A stretch of DNA of 33,809 nt from JBLHKS01 sp047620505 (GCA_047620505.1 JBLHKS010000063.1:1-33809), one strand, 5' to 3'. Counted from the first letter of the stretch, positions 18,501 through 25,359 are shown. The notes: generated by a model from the sequence alone, not told the origin. Program-made: numbers and translations.

Positions 18501-18594
18501 GCTCCAGGCCGGCCTTCATTTTCTCGGCGTGATCAGCCGGGAGCTGAGCCGAAACGGCAGTCAGCGTGAGCAAAAAACAGATAACAATTCTCAT
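15577..18594 (-). CDS. PSCyt1-DUF1549-discoidin-like-DUF1553 protein
   Basis: A 1,005-residue exported protein with a signal peptide ending near residue 16 (VSAQ). The N-terminal CLRCH gives C45, C48 and H49, the planctomycete cytochrome C motif. DUF1549 runs to the conserved GCARCHDHKFDPIPVRDYY near residue 340. A middle segment of about 465-610 (FRIEALTHDSMPRKGPGRAGNGNFALSNLEV through LEFRLTFANNGQHSMGRPRISIS) looks like a discoidin-type beta sandwich, where the other DUF1553 protein in this window has a LamG-like domain instead. DUF1553 forms the C-terminal part (NRVWHHHFGRGIVATPNDFGLQG). It follows an esterase gene by 15 bp on the same strand. The middle domain may choose the glycan; that is inference. 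Confidence 0.87.
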   Translation of the reverse strand: MRIVICFLLTLTAVSAQLPADHAEKMKAGLELFQKTIRPALEEHCLRCHGGEKTRAAFDLTSREALLKGGDTGAAIDLEKPELSFLLAVLRHDEEPFMPAKKPKLDQQLLTTFAKWVELGAPYDKPLIEKNADDEPAAMVVTDADREFWSFKPLAEVDAKGIDELWAAKLKEKELTPSEQADPRTLVRRAYLDLIGLPPTPQQINAALAIPFADLVDELLASPHHGERWARHWLDAARFAESHGFEQDYDRKFAFHYRDFVIKALNSDMPYDQFTRWQLAGDEIAPEDPLAMMATGFLGAGVFPTQLTEKEFESARYDELDDMAATMGTAMLGLTVGCARCHDHKFDPIPVRDYYRLVATFSTTIRSEIDLDLDPDGYQKSLAAWEGEHAKVVKAKAAYEKSEPVLNAFETWLKNDALKARQTGAWAILEFSEAKSDQVATSLTAQPDGSFLASGKTPAREIYTFKTSVSTKQIRHFRIEALTHDSMPRKGPGRAGNGNFALSNLEVLADGKPTKIASVKATHEQNKANLSAASAFDDNPSGTGWAVDVGGIGKDQASVYAFAEPVDAKQLEFRLTFANNGQHSMGRPRISISSQAEPPVVVGEGQAASLTAAFAALESGKTQQKHRETLFPIFASKHRKWAELNADVGRSMGKKPAPNLAKVQVSSEGLPPTKHHADGRGFPHFYPETHFLSRGDANQKLGVAEQGFLQVLMRNDKSTADWQTPPPADWRTSYRRTSLANWITDTENGAGQLLARVIVNRVWHHHFGRGIVATPNDFGLQGTTPSNEQLLDFLATRLIENGWKLKPLHREIMLSAAYQQSSRSNADKAAADPANEFVWRFQPRRLEAEIIRDSMLAVSGRLDPTMFGAGTLSEAHARRSIYFMIKRSRLVPMMQIFDQPEPLVSQGGRPSTTIAPQALLFMNNPQVISWANSLAAEADSEDLDAAIADIYQRVLSREPTSSELVSNRAFLDTQIGSYEGGNARKQALADLCQIVFSLNEFVYLQ
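18265..18276. repeat. Exact CAGCAGCTGCTG palindrome (second DUF1549 protein)
   Basis: Read on the minus strand as Q-Q-L-L in the cytochrome region. Confidence 0.95.
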
Positions 18595-18609
18595 GATTTT
18601 TCTTTCGGA

Positions 18610-19509
18610 CTATTTCGAACCTAAGCCACGGAGTTTCAGCCAATCGCCAGCTCGATCCGGCCACGTCCCGATGAATGAATTTTCGCGACTCCGCATTCCG
18701 TAGCCGTGGCCGCCGTTTTCGTAAACGTGGAGTTCAGCTGGAACTTTGTTGGCCTTTAGGTCGAGGTAAATCAGAACGCTGCCAAGCGAAGTCGACCGAT
18801 CATCGTGCGTGTGGACGATGAACGCGGGCTTCGTTTCCGGGTTGTAATTGATCTCTGGCAGGAGTTTGCCAGTCGCGGCGCTGGTTACGTTCCAGGGATA
18901 AATCAGGAGTGAAAAATCCGCCTGCGATGACTGCTTATCGATTTCGTCTTTCGCTTTGTAGTCAGCCGTGGCGCCTCGCGCGTGGAGAATCGCTCCGACT
19001 TGGCCGCCTGCGGAGAACGCGAGGACGCCGATTCGATCGGGGGCGATTTTCCATTTGTCTGCATTCGCTCGAATCAATCTCAGCGCGCGTTGTGCGTCCT
19101 GAAGCGGGCGTTTCCAGAGGGGCTCGCCTTCGGCAGCGGCTTCGCTGGTTCGGTAACGCAAAACGAAGGTCGAAATTCCCATTTCCGCGAGCCAGGGGGC
19201 GGCCTCGGACCCTTCCATATCAGGGACGACTTTCCCGAAACCACCACCGGGCAGAACGAGGATCGCAGTTCCGTTCGACTTGTCTTCGGGCGCGAGAAAA
19301 ACGTCCATGCTCGGCCGCCGAATGTTGATCGTGCGGGTGATCGGCGGATTCTCGCCAGCTTTCGGAGGCTGGTTTTCGCCGACGTCTCGCGCGGTCTCGC
19401 CGGGAGCAAGATCCGGCCAGATAAAGAGGTTCTCGGCATGCGCCGCACGGCCGAAACACAAGCCAGCAGCTGCTGTGAGCGCAAAAATGAAAGGGGTTCT
19501 GGAGTTCAC
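18610..19509 (-). CDS. Secreted alpha/beta hydrolase (acetyl xylan esterase-like)
   Basis: About 299 residues. I prefer the GTG at 19509 because it begins a compact signal peptide (VNSRTPFIFALTAAAGLCF to AHA); a TTG at 19518 would add three residues. LVLPGGGFG provides the oxyanion loop. The nucleophile lies in AFSAGG, where the usual first Gly of GxSxG is Ala, a variant seen in acetyl xylan esterase-like members. VHTHDDRST and ENGGHGYG supply the likely Asp and His. The enzyme probably removes acetyl groups from a polysaccharide in the periplasm. It is the first gene of a unit with the DUF1549/DUF1553 gene 15 bp downstream. An exact palindrome (19464-19475) encodes A-A-A within the signal peptide. 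Confidence 0.82.
   Translation of the reverse strand: MNSRTPFIFALTAAAGLCFGRAAHAENLFIWPDLAPGETARDVGENQPPKAGENPPITRTINIRRPSMDVFLAPEDKSNGTAILVLPGGGFGKVVPDMEGSEAAPWLAEMGISTFVLRYRTSEAAAEGEPLWKRPLQDAQRALRLIRANADKWKIAPDRIGVLAFSAGGQVGAILHARGATADYKAKDEIDKQSSQADFSLLIYPWNVTSAATGKLLPEINYNPETKPAFIVHTHDDRSTSLGSVLIYLDLKANKVPAELHVYENGGHGYGMRSRENSFIGTWPDRAGDWLKLRGLGSK
19464..19475. repeat. Exact CAGCAGCTGCTG palindrome (esterase signal peptide)
   Basis: Read on the minus strand as T-A-A-A-G in a signal peptide. Confidence 0.95.
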
Positions 19510-19643
19510 GAAAATCAACTCGCCGATTCCACCCGGTTATTCAACCTGCGAGGTGCCTCAATTGGCATTCTTGAATCGCTCAAATCTGTCTGCTGCACAT
19601 GAAAGGTCTTGCAATCCAACAACGTCCTCGTTAACACATACGA

Positions 19644-20639
19644 ATGGGATACGCCACTATCGGAGCGCTTGGACTGGGGCTGATTTTGTCTATCGCTTCT
19701 CAAATCGAAAATCAGAAGGCTTCGGTAGGTTCTCACAATGGGCATCATCGCTTTCTCAAGGACACGTGGACACTGGCCGATGGGAAGTCCCTCTACGCTA
19801 GCTTTTCTGAGCGTCTCGAAACCAAAGGCGGCAAGATTGAGATCGTCTTTGTCGAGGTCGAGACCTCGAAGGAAATCAGGATGCCCATCGATCAACTTTC
19901 CGATCTAGACAAAGAATATTTGCTTCGGCATCTCGAAGGCGTCGCCACGGGAAAAGTCATCGGTATCGTCGATGGCGATACGTTCGATTTGCTGACCCCA
20001 GCAAAGTCAAAGCTCCGAATTCGAATCCAAGGAATCGACGCACCGGAAAGAGGCCAAGCCTACTACAAGGCCTCCAAGCAGCAGCTGGCGGATCTTGTCT
20101 TTGGAAAGGAGGCAACAATCACGCTTGAAACGATCGATCGCTACGATCGAATTGTGGCCTCGGCGCGCACGGAACAAGGAACGGACGTCGGCTTGGGGAT
20201 GATTGAATCCGGTTATGCCTGGCATGCGGACCGGTATTTAGTTAGCGCGGAATACGCGGCGGCGCAAAAGAAGGCCAACGAGGACGGAATCGGGCTGTGG
20301 GCCGGGATTCGACCTGTCTCGCCCGAGGCGTTTCGTGGTCGCAAGAAAGTGGTGCCGATCGGCGAAGTGAAGAGCAAAGGAGAGAAAGTCCGGGTGTATG
20401 GATCGCGGTTTTTTGATCTTCGGAAAGCGCTGGGCGCTCCCGCGCATTTCGAACACCGCAAATCTCAATTCCAATCCGTCTGGATTCGGGAGACTCCCGC
20501 TAAACTGCCAACGCGCTGGCTGAATTCCAGCTCTAACAAACGCCACAACCGCAGCTGCATCGGCAATTTCGGCAAAACCAAGCGTGGCAGATTCTGCACT
20601 CCCAGCGAAGGCGTTGCCTGCAAAATTTGCGGCGGTTGA
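19644..20639 (+). CDS. SHD1-like plus staphylococcal-nuclease-like protein with Cys tail
   Basis: A 331-residue protein with an N-terminal hydrophobic segment (ATIGALGLGLILSIAS) that is either a signal peptide or an anchor. Residues 40-98 (TWTLADGKSLYASF to MPIDQLSDLDKEYLLRHL) resemble SHD1/SLA1-type repeats common in PVC bacteria. Residues 102-230 form an SNase/TNase domain: VDGDTFDLL with D110 and D112, RIRIQGIDAPERG with E135, and DRYDRIVA with R169. A calcium-dependent phosphodiesterase acting on DNA or RNA outside the cytoplasm is likely. The C-terminus has four cysteines (C-x14-C-x7-C-x2-C, ending CKICGG), possibly a small metal-binding knuckle. It converges end to end with the DUF350 gene, with one base between the stops. 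Confidence 0.85.
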   Translation: MGYATIGALGLGLILSIASQIENQKASVGSHNGHHRFLKDTWTLADGKSLYASFSERLETKGGKIEIVFVEVETSKEIRMPIDQLSDLDKEYLLRHLEGVATGKVIGIVDGDTFDLLTPAKSKLRIRIQGIDAPERGQAYYKASKQQLADLVFGKEATITLETIDRYDRIVASARTEQGTDVGLGMIESGYAWHADRYLVSAEYAAAQKKANEDGIGLWAGIRPVSPEAFRGRKKVVPIGEVKSKGEKVRVYGSRFFDLRKALGAPAHFEHRKSQFQSVWIRETPAKLPTRWLNSSSNKRHNRSCIGNFGKTKRGRFCTPSEGVACKICGG

Positions 20640-20640
20640 A

Positions 20641-20874
20641 TCACGAACCGGGCGAAATCGCCGAGGCGATAATCAATGCCAGTGCGATGATGACGGCTCC
20701 GGTCACGATGGCGACCGCGATGTTGCCGCCCTTGAGCTGTTCCCACTCATCAATTGGCGTGATCCAATTCCAGACCTTCATCAGGATACCGAGTGAGATG
20801 GCCAGGACGATCGCTCCCGAAATCCCGTAGACGAACAAGAGAAGAATATTGTAGAGAAGAGGCGCTATTTCCAT
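20641..20874 (-). CDS. DUF350 family small membrane protein
   Basis: A 77-residue protein with two membrane segments, one near the N-terminus (LLYNILLLFVYGISGAIVLAISLGILM) and one near the C-terminus (GGNIAVAIVTGAVIIALALIIASAI). Between them is a short polar loop, NWITPIDEWEQLKGGN. This loop followed by a GN-rich helix matches DUF350, which is usually found as one or two copies per protein. Function is unknown; relatives occur near potassium or stress genes in other bacteria, which is not helpful here. It abuts the nuclease gene tail to tail and lies 65 bp upstream of the esterase stop at 20940, on the same strand. Confidence 0.7.
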   Translation of the reverse strand: MEIAPLLYNILLLFVYGISGAIVLAISLGILMKVWNWITPIDEWEQLKGGNIAVAIVTGAVIIALALIIASAISPGS

Positions 20875-20939
20875 AGCGGAAGAGTTTTACTCAGGCTCCC
20901 CAGTTCGCAATTCTATTTTCCCACGTTGTTCGCCGCTGC

Positions 20940-21884
20940 TCACTCCGCCTTCATGAACCGCTCGACAAAAGGCAGCATCGCAGCCCGAGCTGCTTCGATT
21001 TCTTCCGGCTTTCCGCCCCCGAGACCGTGCTCACCGTTTTCCACGGAGATCAGCCGATGCTTGACGCCGTGCTTTTTGAACTCGCGCTCCATGATCAGGC
21101 TCTGCTCGTGCGGAACGTCGGTGTCGGCGGTTCCGTGGATCATCAGCGTAGGTGGGTAGGCCGGAGTTACGTTCTTCGCCGCCATGAACGGCTCGAACGC
21201 TTTGGCGTCGGTCTCATCGAACCCGCTGACCTTTTCTGGCCAGATTCCAAGCTGCCTGCAAGTCTGATAATAGCTGCCGCCGTCGCCTTTTCGATCCGCT
21301 GGATTCGCGACCGGTTTGTTGGCTTCAAGCGCCAGCATTTCTGCTTCTGTCAGGAATTTTGACTGATGCCGCGGATGCGGGCTGGGTTCGCTGAGCCAAG
21401 GGCCGATCAAATCGCCGTAACCCCAGTAAGCGACGAGCACAGTCGGTGGTGGATCGATCCGAAAGCCAGTCGAAAAGGTCAAATGCCCGCCTGCCGACCC
21501 GCCTAACACTGCGATTTTCGACACGTCCGCTTTGAACTTCTCTCGCCCGTTCGCGCGAATCCAAGTGAAGGCATCTTCGACGTCTTTGATGATTTTTGGC
21601 AGCTTCGTTTCGGGAGCGAGGCGGTAGTCGATCGAGCAAACGACGTAGCCCGCGTCCAGCAGCTGCCGGGCCGAACCAATTCCTTGCCTACCGCCGTTGA
21701 TCAGCGCGCCTCCGTGAATCCAGACCGCCAAGGGCCGGACTTTGTCGTCAGCCGCGCGGTGGACGTCGAGTTTGATCTCCAGATCGCCGACTTTTTTATA
21801 GGTGAACGTTTCGACTTTGATTTTCTGGGCGAACCCGCTGCCGACTAACAGGGATGCGAACGCAAACACGAGACTGGCTTTCAT
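20940..21884 (-). CDS. Secreted alpha/beta hydrolase (esterase/lipase, Abhydrolase_3 type)
   Basis: A 314-residue protein with a signal peptide (MKASLVFAFASLLVGSGFAQ). Motifs in order are the oxyanion loop HGGA (residues 57-60), nucleophile S130 in GGSAGG, probable Asp in MIHGTADTDVP, and probable His in NGEHGLGG. It belongs with the BD-FAE/hormone-sensitive-lipase-like esterases and is similar in layout to the enzyme at 4225, though clearly not a recent copy of it. It diverges from the DUF1080 gene across 84 bp, so both may share control. Carbohydrate ester hydrolysis is the likely role. A one-mismatch palindrome copy lies at 21657-21668 in the frame reading R-Q-L-L. Confidence 0.85.
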   Translation of the reverse strand: MKASLVFAFASLLVGSGFAQKIKVETFTYKKVGDLEIKLDVHRAADDKVRPLAVWIHGGALINGGRQGIGSARQLLDAGYVVCSIDYRLAPETKLPKIIKDVEDAFTWIRANGREKFKADVSKIAVLGGSAGGHLTFSTGFRIDPPPTVLVAYWGYGDLIGPWLSEPSPHPRHQSKFLTEAEMLALEANKPVANPADRKGDGGSYYQTCRQLGIWPEKVSGFDETDAKAFEPFMAAKNVTPAYPPTLMIHGTADTDVPHEQSLIMEREFKKHGVKHRLISVENGEHGLGGGKPEEIEAARAAMLPFVERFMKAE

Positions 21885-21968
21885 TTTTCAATTTCAGCAC
21901 GAACGCCATCGCTTGACCACGAATTGTTTTGATTGCGGTGAACGCTCCGGATCGTTTAGAGGTTCGGC

Positions 21969-22958
21969 ATGATGAAACAGACCCTCATTTGGATGGCGCT
22001 GGCCACAGCAGCTGCTGGCGGATTCGCCGTTGCGCAGGACAAGAATCAAACTTGGACCGATCCCGAAAAAGCGGCCGCTGAAGATCCGGATTTCACGATC
22101 CAGGGCGAGTACGGACGAGACGAGAAGGATCAGGACTGGGGCCTCCAGGTCATTGCGATGGGCGACGGGAATTTCGATGCGTATTTGTTAGAGGGCGGCC
22201 TGCCGGGACTCGGTTGGGATCGCGAAAAGCAGCGAATCAAGCTGACTGGAAAATCGAACGAAAGCGGTGCCATGATGAAGAGCGCCGACGGCAAAGTCGA
22301 GCTGGGGATCGGGCCTGCCGGGGCCGTGTTTACGGTTGGAGGCGTTTCGAACGCGGTTTTGCCACGTATCGAACGCGAGAGTCCGACGCTCGGCGCGAAA
22401 CCGCCAGAGGGAGCGATCGTGCTATTCGACGGATCGAACGCGGACGAGTGGAAGAACGGAAAAGTCGAAGACGGCCTCCTGCCGAATTCTAACATCACCA
22501 CGAAACGAACCTTCGGCAGCTACACGATGCATCTCGAAGTTCGCACGCCCTACAAGCCGTTTGCACGCGGTCAGGGCAGGGGAAACTCAGGCGTTTATCA
22601 TCAGGGGCGATTCGAAACGCAGGTTCTGGATTCATTCGGGCTTGAAGGCAAGAACAACGAGTTCGGTGGAATTTACTCGATCGCCGATTCGCGAATCAAT
22701 ATGTGTTTCCCGCCGCTTCGGTGGCAGACCTACGATGTGGACTTCACAGCCGCGAAGTTCGATGGCGACAAAGTGATCGAGAATCCGCGAATCACCGTTC
22801 GGGTCAACGGCGTGGTCGTTCACGAAAATCAGGAGCTGCCAAAATCGACGACTGCTTCGCCCATCAACGGCATTACGCCTGAACCGGGCCCGATCCACAT
22901 TCAACATCACGGCAATCCAGTCTACTATCGTAATATCTGGATCCTTACGAAAGACTAA
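21969..22958 (+). CDS. DUF1080 (3-keto-disaccharide hydrolase family) exported protein
   Basis: A 329-residue protein starting with two in-frame ATGs (21969 and 21972), followed by a signal peptide (LIWMALATAAAGGFAVAQ). Residues 1-140 have no recognised domain. The rest, from IVLFDGSNADEWKNGKVEDG to the PIHIQHHGNPVYYRNIWI end, is DUF1080, a concanavalin-like fold. Several DUF1080 proteins have been linked to hydrolysis of 3-keto-glycosides, products of periplasmic oxidation of sugars. RTPYKPFARGQGRGNSGVYHQGRFETQVLDSF is the core family stretch. The downstream DUF3472 gene starts one base after the stop, so the two are coupled. An exact palindrome (22006-22017) encodes A-A-A in the signal peptide. 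Confidence 0.87.
   Translation: MMKQTLIWMALATAAAGGFAVAQDKNQTWTDPEKAAAEDPDFTIQGEYGRDEKDQDWGLQVIAMGDGNFDAYLLEGGLPGLGWDREKQRIKLTGKSNESGAMMKSADGKVELGIGPAGAVFTVGGVSNAVLPRIERESPTLGAKPPEGAIVLFDGSNADEWKNGKVEDGLLPNSNITTKRTFGSYTMHLEVRTPYKPFARGQGRGNSGVYHQGRFETQVLDSFGLEGKNNEFGGIYSIADSRINMCFPPLRWQTYDVDFTAAKFDGDKVIENPRITVRVNGVVVHENQELPKSTTASPINGITPEPGPIHIQHHGNPVYYRNIWILTKD
22006..22017. repeat. Exact CAGCAGCTGCTG palindrome (DUF1080 signal peptide)
   Basis: Read as T-A-A-A-G in a signal peptide, the same frame as the copy at 19464 in an unrelated gene. Confidence 0.95.
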
Positions 22959-22959
22959 T

Positions 22960-24096
22960 ATGATTCTTCCTCGAATTCTTCTCGTTACCTGCATTGCAGC
23001 TGGAACTGCTGTCGCAGGCCAAAACGCAGCGCCATCATCGCATATTGTTTTCGACGATAATTTCCCTGGCGATATTATCATTAACGAAGTTCGCGTCCCC
23101 AAAGACGGCGAAGCGCTCTACACGTATTACGAAACGCTTGGCTGGAGCGGCAAAGGCGCTGGCTATGCTGGTATCCAAGCGCATCCGAAGGCGCATAATT
23201 TCATCTTCTCGATCTGGGATCACAAAGAACACACCGCGCCGATCCGCGCCGTGCATCACGGGCCGGGAACGCTGACCGAGAAGTTCGGCGGCGAGGGAAC
23301 GGGGCTCAAATCGTGGAATTTCGAACTCGGTTGGGAAACCGACACGTGGTACACGCTCATTTCGCGTTGCTGGCTTGTTGAAGAGCATACCTTTTACGGC
23401 TTCTGGTCGCGCTCCGGCAAAACCGGCGAGTGGACGCACCTCATCACGATGGACGTCGCCGCCAAAGAAGCCTGGTTCCAGGGCCATACCGATTCATTCA
23501 TCGAGGACTGGCTCGAGACCGGCGTGAAGGCGCGGACCACGAATCTGCGCGGCGGTTGGAAGCGGAAACTCAGCGGCGAGTGGCATCCGTTCGGCGGCGC
23601 GCGGTATTCCGTGAATTCCTGGGACCTTGATCCCGGCAAACGCTCGTTCAACTTTAAAACGAACTGGAATGGCGGCGTCGCCAAAGACGAAAACGGCGAA
23701 GAATACTACTTCATGACCGCTGGCGGCGAAAAGACCTCGCCCACTGCCGAGAACCCCTCGCAACACGCAATCGAGCGCAAAGAAAAGCTCCCCGGCCACA
23801 CGCCGATCAAGATCAATTCCGCCAAAGCCCATCTCGCCGAGGACGGCTCTGTCGTCGTAACCTGGGAAAATGACTCAGCGACTCTGCCGCAATTCAGTTA
23901 CCGGGTCGAGGCTCATGACAACCTGGATGGCAAAGGCGATCCCATCTCGCTCGTCATCGCCGCCCAGCCGCATGTCCGTTCTGCGAAGCTCGAGCTGCCA
24001 GCAGCTGCTGATCCCGGAGACATCGTCATCAGCCTGACGCATCGCGATATTCTCGATAACGAATCGCCGGTGCTTCGGCTTCGGTTAGATGAGTGA
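22960..24096 (+). CDS. DUF3472 exported protein
   Basis: A 378-residue protein with a signal peptide (LPRILLVTCIAAGTAVAG). Residues 25-275 match DUF3472: ETLGWSGKGAGYAGIQAHPKAHNFIFSIWDHKEHTAPIRAVHHGP, then the KSWNFELGWETDTWYTLISRCW stretch and TTNLRGGWKRKL. The family is a beta-rich presumed carbohydrate-recognition module of unknown activity. A C-terminal segment (about 285-378) looks like a fibronectin-type or similar beta sandwich, which is my reading only. It starts one base after the DUF1080 stop and is probably the last gene of that unit. An exact palindrome (23999-24010) reads P-A-A-A-D in the C-terminal segment. Confidence 0.75.
   Translation: MILPRILLVTCIAAGTAVAGQNAAPSSHIVFDDNFPGDIIINEVRVPKDGEALYTYYETLGWSGKGAGYAGIQAHPKAHNFIFSIWDHKEHTAPIRAVHHGPGTLTEKFGGEGTGLKSWNFELGWETDTWYTLISRCWLVEEHTFYGFWSRSGKTGEWTHLITMDVAAKEAWFQGHTDSFIEDWLETGVKARTTNLRGGWKRKLSGEWHPFGGARYSVNSWDLDPGKRSFNFKTNWNGGVAKDENGEEYYFMTAGGEKTSPTAENPSQHAIERKEKLPGHTPIKINSAKAHLAEDGSVVVTWENDSATLPQFSYRVEAHDNLDGKGDPISLVIAAQPHVRSAKLELPAAADPGDIVISLTHRDILDNESPVLRLRLDE
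23999..24010. repeat. Exact CAGCAGCTGCTG palindrome (DUF3472 protein)
   Basis: Read as P-A-A-A-D in the C-terminal segment. Confidence 0.95.
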
Positions 24097-24230
24097 CGAT
24101 TTGTTCAGCTATTTCGCCCGGCGTCGCGAAAATTTGGAGTGTGGCGGTTTGCAGTTAAAATCCGCTCCTAACACCCTGAGCGGAGCGATTTGCATCGCAA
24201 ACCCGGATCAGGCACCCCGGATGCGGCCGA

Positions 24231-24262
24231 TTTGGAGTGCGCGCGATTCATCGCCGCTTTCG
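24231..24262 (+). repeat. GGAGTGCG...ATCGCCGCTTTC repeat unit, plus orientation
   Basis: The best plus-strand unit of the dispersed repeat. It matches the unit at 24374-24406 in the GGAGTGCG head and the ATCGCCGCTTTC tail. The centre GCGA/TCGC can pair around TTCA. Confidence 0.5.
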
Positions 24263-24373
24263 GCCAAGGAATTTTTTCCGCTGGCCTGTCATCATGAATG
24301 GCGAACCATAAATTGAAGCGGCGGACAAGTGCGAAATGTTGCGCCATGGAGATACACGGCAATGAATAGCCTT

Positions 24374-24406
24374 CCGGAAAGCGGCGATAAATCTCCGCAC
24401 TCCATA
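24374..24406 (-). repeat. GGAGTGCG...ATCGCCGCTTTC repeat unit, minus orientation
   Basis: Inverted counterpart of the unit at 24231. Read on the minus strand it goes TGGAGTGCGGAGATTTATC then GCCGCTTTCCGG, and the centre pairs as an interrupted GCGGAGAT/ATCGCCGC hairpin around TT. Confidence 0.5.
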
Positions 24407-24627
24407 TATATGCGATGTGACCGTCACCCGCAGCGCGCATCATCCGCCCTCGGGCCGGCCCCATGACGTCGGTGATGATCGCATCAACTTGGCGATCGCG
24501 TCGATGACTTCGGCGGGCGACATGCGGAGGCATCGGATTTTTCATCGACCAGCTACTCTAACTCGCGTTGCGCCGCCAGCACCTGCTGATACAGCGGAGT
24601 CAGGTTGAAGGTTGTCCAAGGGCTATA

Positions 24628-24682
24628 TAGTTGAGGAAACCGCAACTACGCCTATCCAAGCCCCCCGATTTGTGGTCGGGGG
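24628..24682 (+). promoter_or_regulatory. Two-hairpin leader upstream of an exported protein
   Basis: Stem one is TAGTTG (24628-24633) with CAACTA (24643-24648), loop AGGAAACCG. Stem two is CCCCCGA (24662-24668) with TCGGGGG (24676-24682), loop TTTGTGG. The 3' arm of stem two is the only Shine-Dalgarno-like purine tract (GGGGGAAG) before the ATG at 24691, so the fold could hide a ribosome site. This suggests a translation-controlling leader or attenuator. No known riboswitch class is recognised, and no T-run follows the stem. Confidence 0.4.
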
Positions 24683-24690
24683 AAGCAACA

Positions 24691-24729
24691 ATGAGCCACC
24701 AAAATAATGAAAATGGTCCCAACGAATAA
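24691..24729 (+). CDS. Possible 12-residue leader peptide
   Basis: A short frame reads MSHQNNENGPNE then TAA. Its ATG stands 8 bases after the GGGGG tract, the best-placed ribosome site nearby, whereas the longer gene's ATG at 24707 has none of its own. The small frame overlaps the first codons of the larger gene in another frame, so its translation could govern the downstream start. It may equally be chance. Confidence 0.22.
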   Translation: MSHQNNENGPNE

Positions 24730-25294
24730 ATTGAAGACGATCCTCGCGGCCTTCGCATTGCAACTCGGGATCTTCGCTGGCGCGAACGCTGGTGGGCCCG
24801 CAATCCTCCATCTTCCCATCGAGGGAGTGACCTCCGAGAACAGCGATCAGTGTGCCAAGCTCTTCGAAGAAAAATTCGCCTCGGTTATCACGCTCTGGAA
24901 AGGCGGCGACATCAAGATGATCAAGGACGGTTCAACCAACCTGATCCAAGTCCGGCCCGAGAACGGTCAAATTTCCCTCAGCGACGTCGAAAAGGCTCTC
25001 GAAGGCAGCCCGTTTTCCATCAAGCGCGAACAACTTGAGTTCATTAGCGTTGTGCAGCTGCGAATCGAGAAAATCGAGGAGCCTGAAAAGCTGGTTCGCG
25101 CTCTCGAGACTCTCGACGGTAAGAAACTGCAGGGTTACGCCCATAAAGAAACAGACGGAATCCTCCTGATCACCCTGATGGATCCCCGCCTGAACATTCC
25201 TCCCGACGAAAGAGGTGTGATGCCCCTCATAACGCACCAGCGCCTCACCAGCTATCTCTCCGAGAACGGGGTCAAGCTGATTTCGATCAGTTAG
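24707..25294 (+). CDS. Unrecognised exported protein
   Basis: A 195-residue protein I do not recognise. It starts at ATG 24707 (a second ATG follows two codons on) and has a clear signal peptide (LKTILAAFALQLGIFAGANA), so it is exported. The mature part is rich in charged residues and alternates short strands and helices. The segment around residues 60-105 (ITLWKGGDIKMI, IQVRPENGQISLSDVEKALEGSPFSIK) has the strand-helix-strand rhythm of heavy-metal-associated ferredoxin-like folds, and about 110-160 may repeat it, but there is no CxxC metal site. It stands alone, behind the repeat region and a structured leader, and converges on the minus-strand DUF1501 unit. No function can be assigned. Confidence 0.75.
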   Translation: MKMVPTNKLKTILAAFALQLGIFAGANAGGPAILHLPIEGVTSENSDQCAKLFEEKFASVITLWKGGDIKMIKDGSTNLIQVRPENGQISLSDVEKALEGSPFSIKREQLEFISVVQLRIEKIEEPEKLVRALETLDGKKLQGYAHKETDGILLITLMDPRLNIPPDERGVMPLITHQRLTSYLSENGVKLISIS

Positions 25295-25359
25295 GGGAAC
25301 AGACACCATCGCGGTGCACCCTTCGGAGCCCGGCTGGCTGCCGTTGCGGTCGCGCAGGA

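Larger units (their letters stand above)
24097..24690. repeat. Gene-free region with copies of a hairpin-forming dispersed repeat
   Basis: About 590 bases without a gene I can support. A weak stem TTTCGC/GCGAAA (24112-24117 and 24126-24131) follows the DUF3472 stop and might aid termination. Then come related units: a diverged one at 24133-24168, a good one at 24231-24262 on the plus strand, and a good inverted one at 24374-24406. The shared core is GGAGTGCG, a short stretch, then ATCGCCGCTTTC, and the centre can fold on itself. A further GCGAT/ATCGC stem is at 24185-24198. Minus-strand frames across the region are open only in pieces. From memory, repeats with this core recur between genes in Verrucomicrobia; I cannot verify it here. 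Confidence 0.5.

Noticed and set aside
24168..24545. A 125-codon minus-strand ORF in the gene-free region
   Set aside because: It runs straight through repeat units and has no recognisable motif. Its openness is explained by the repeats, though a degraded gene cannot be ruled out.
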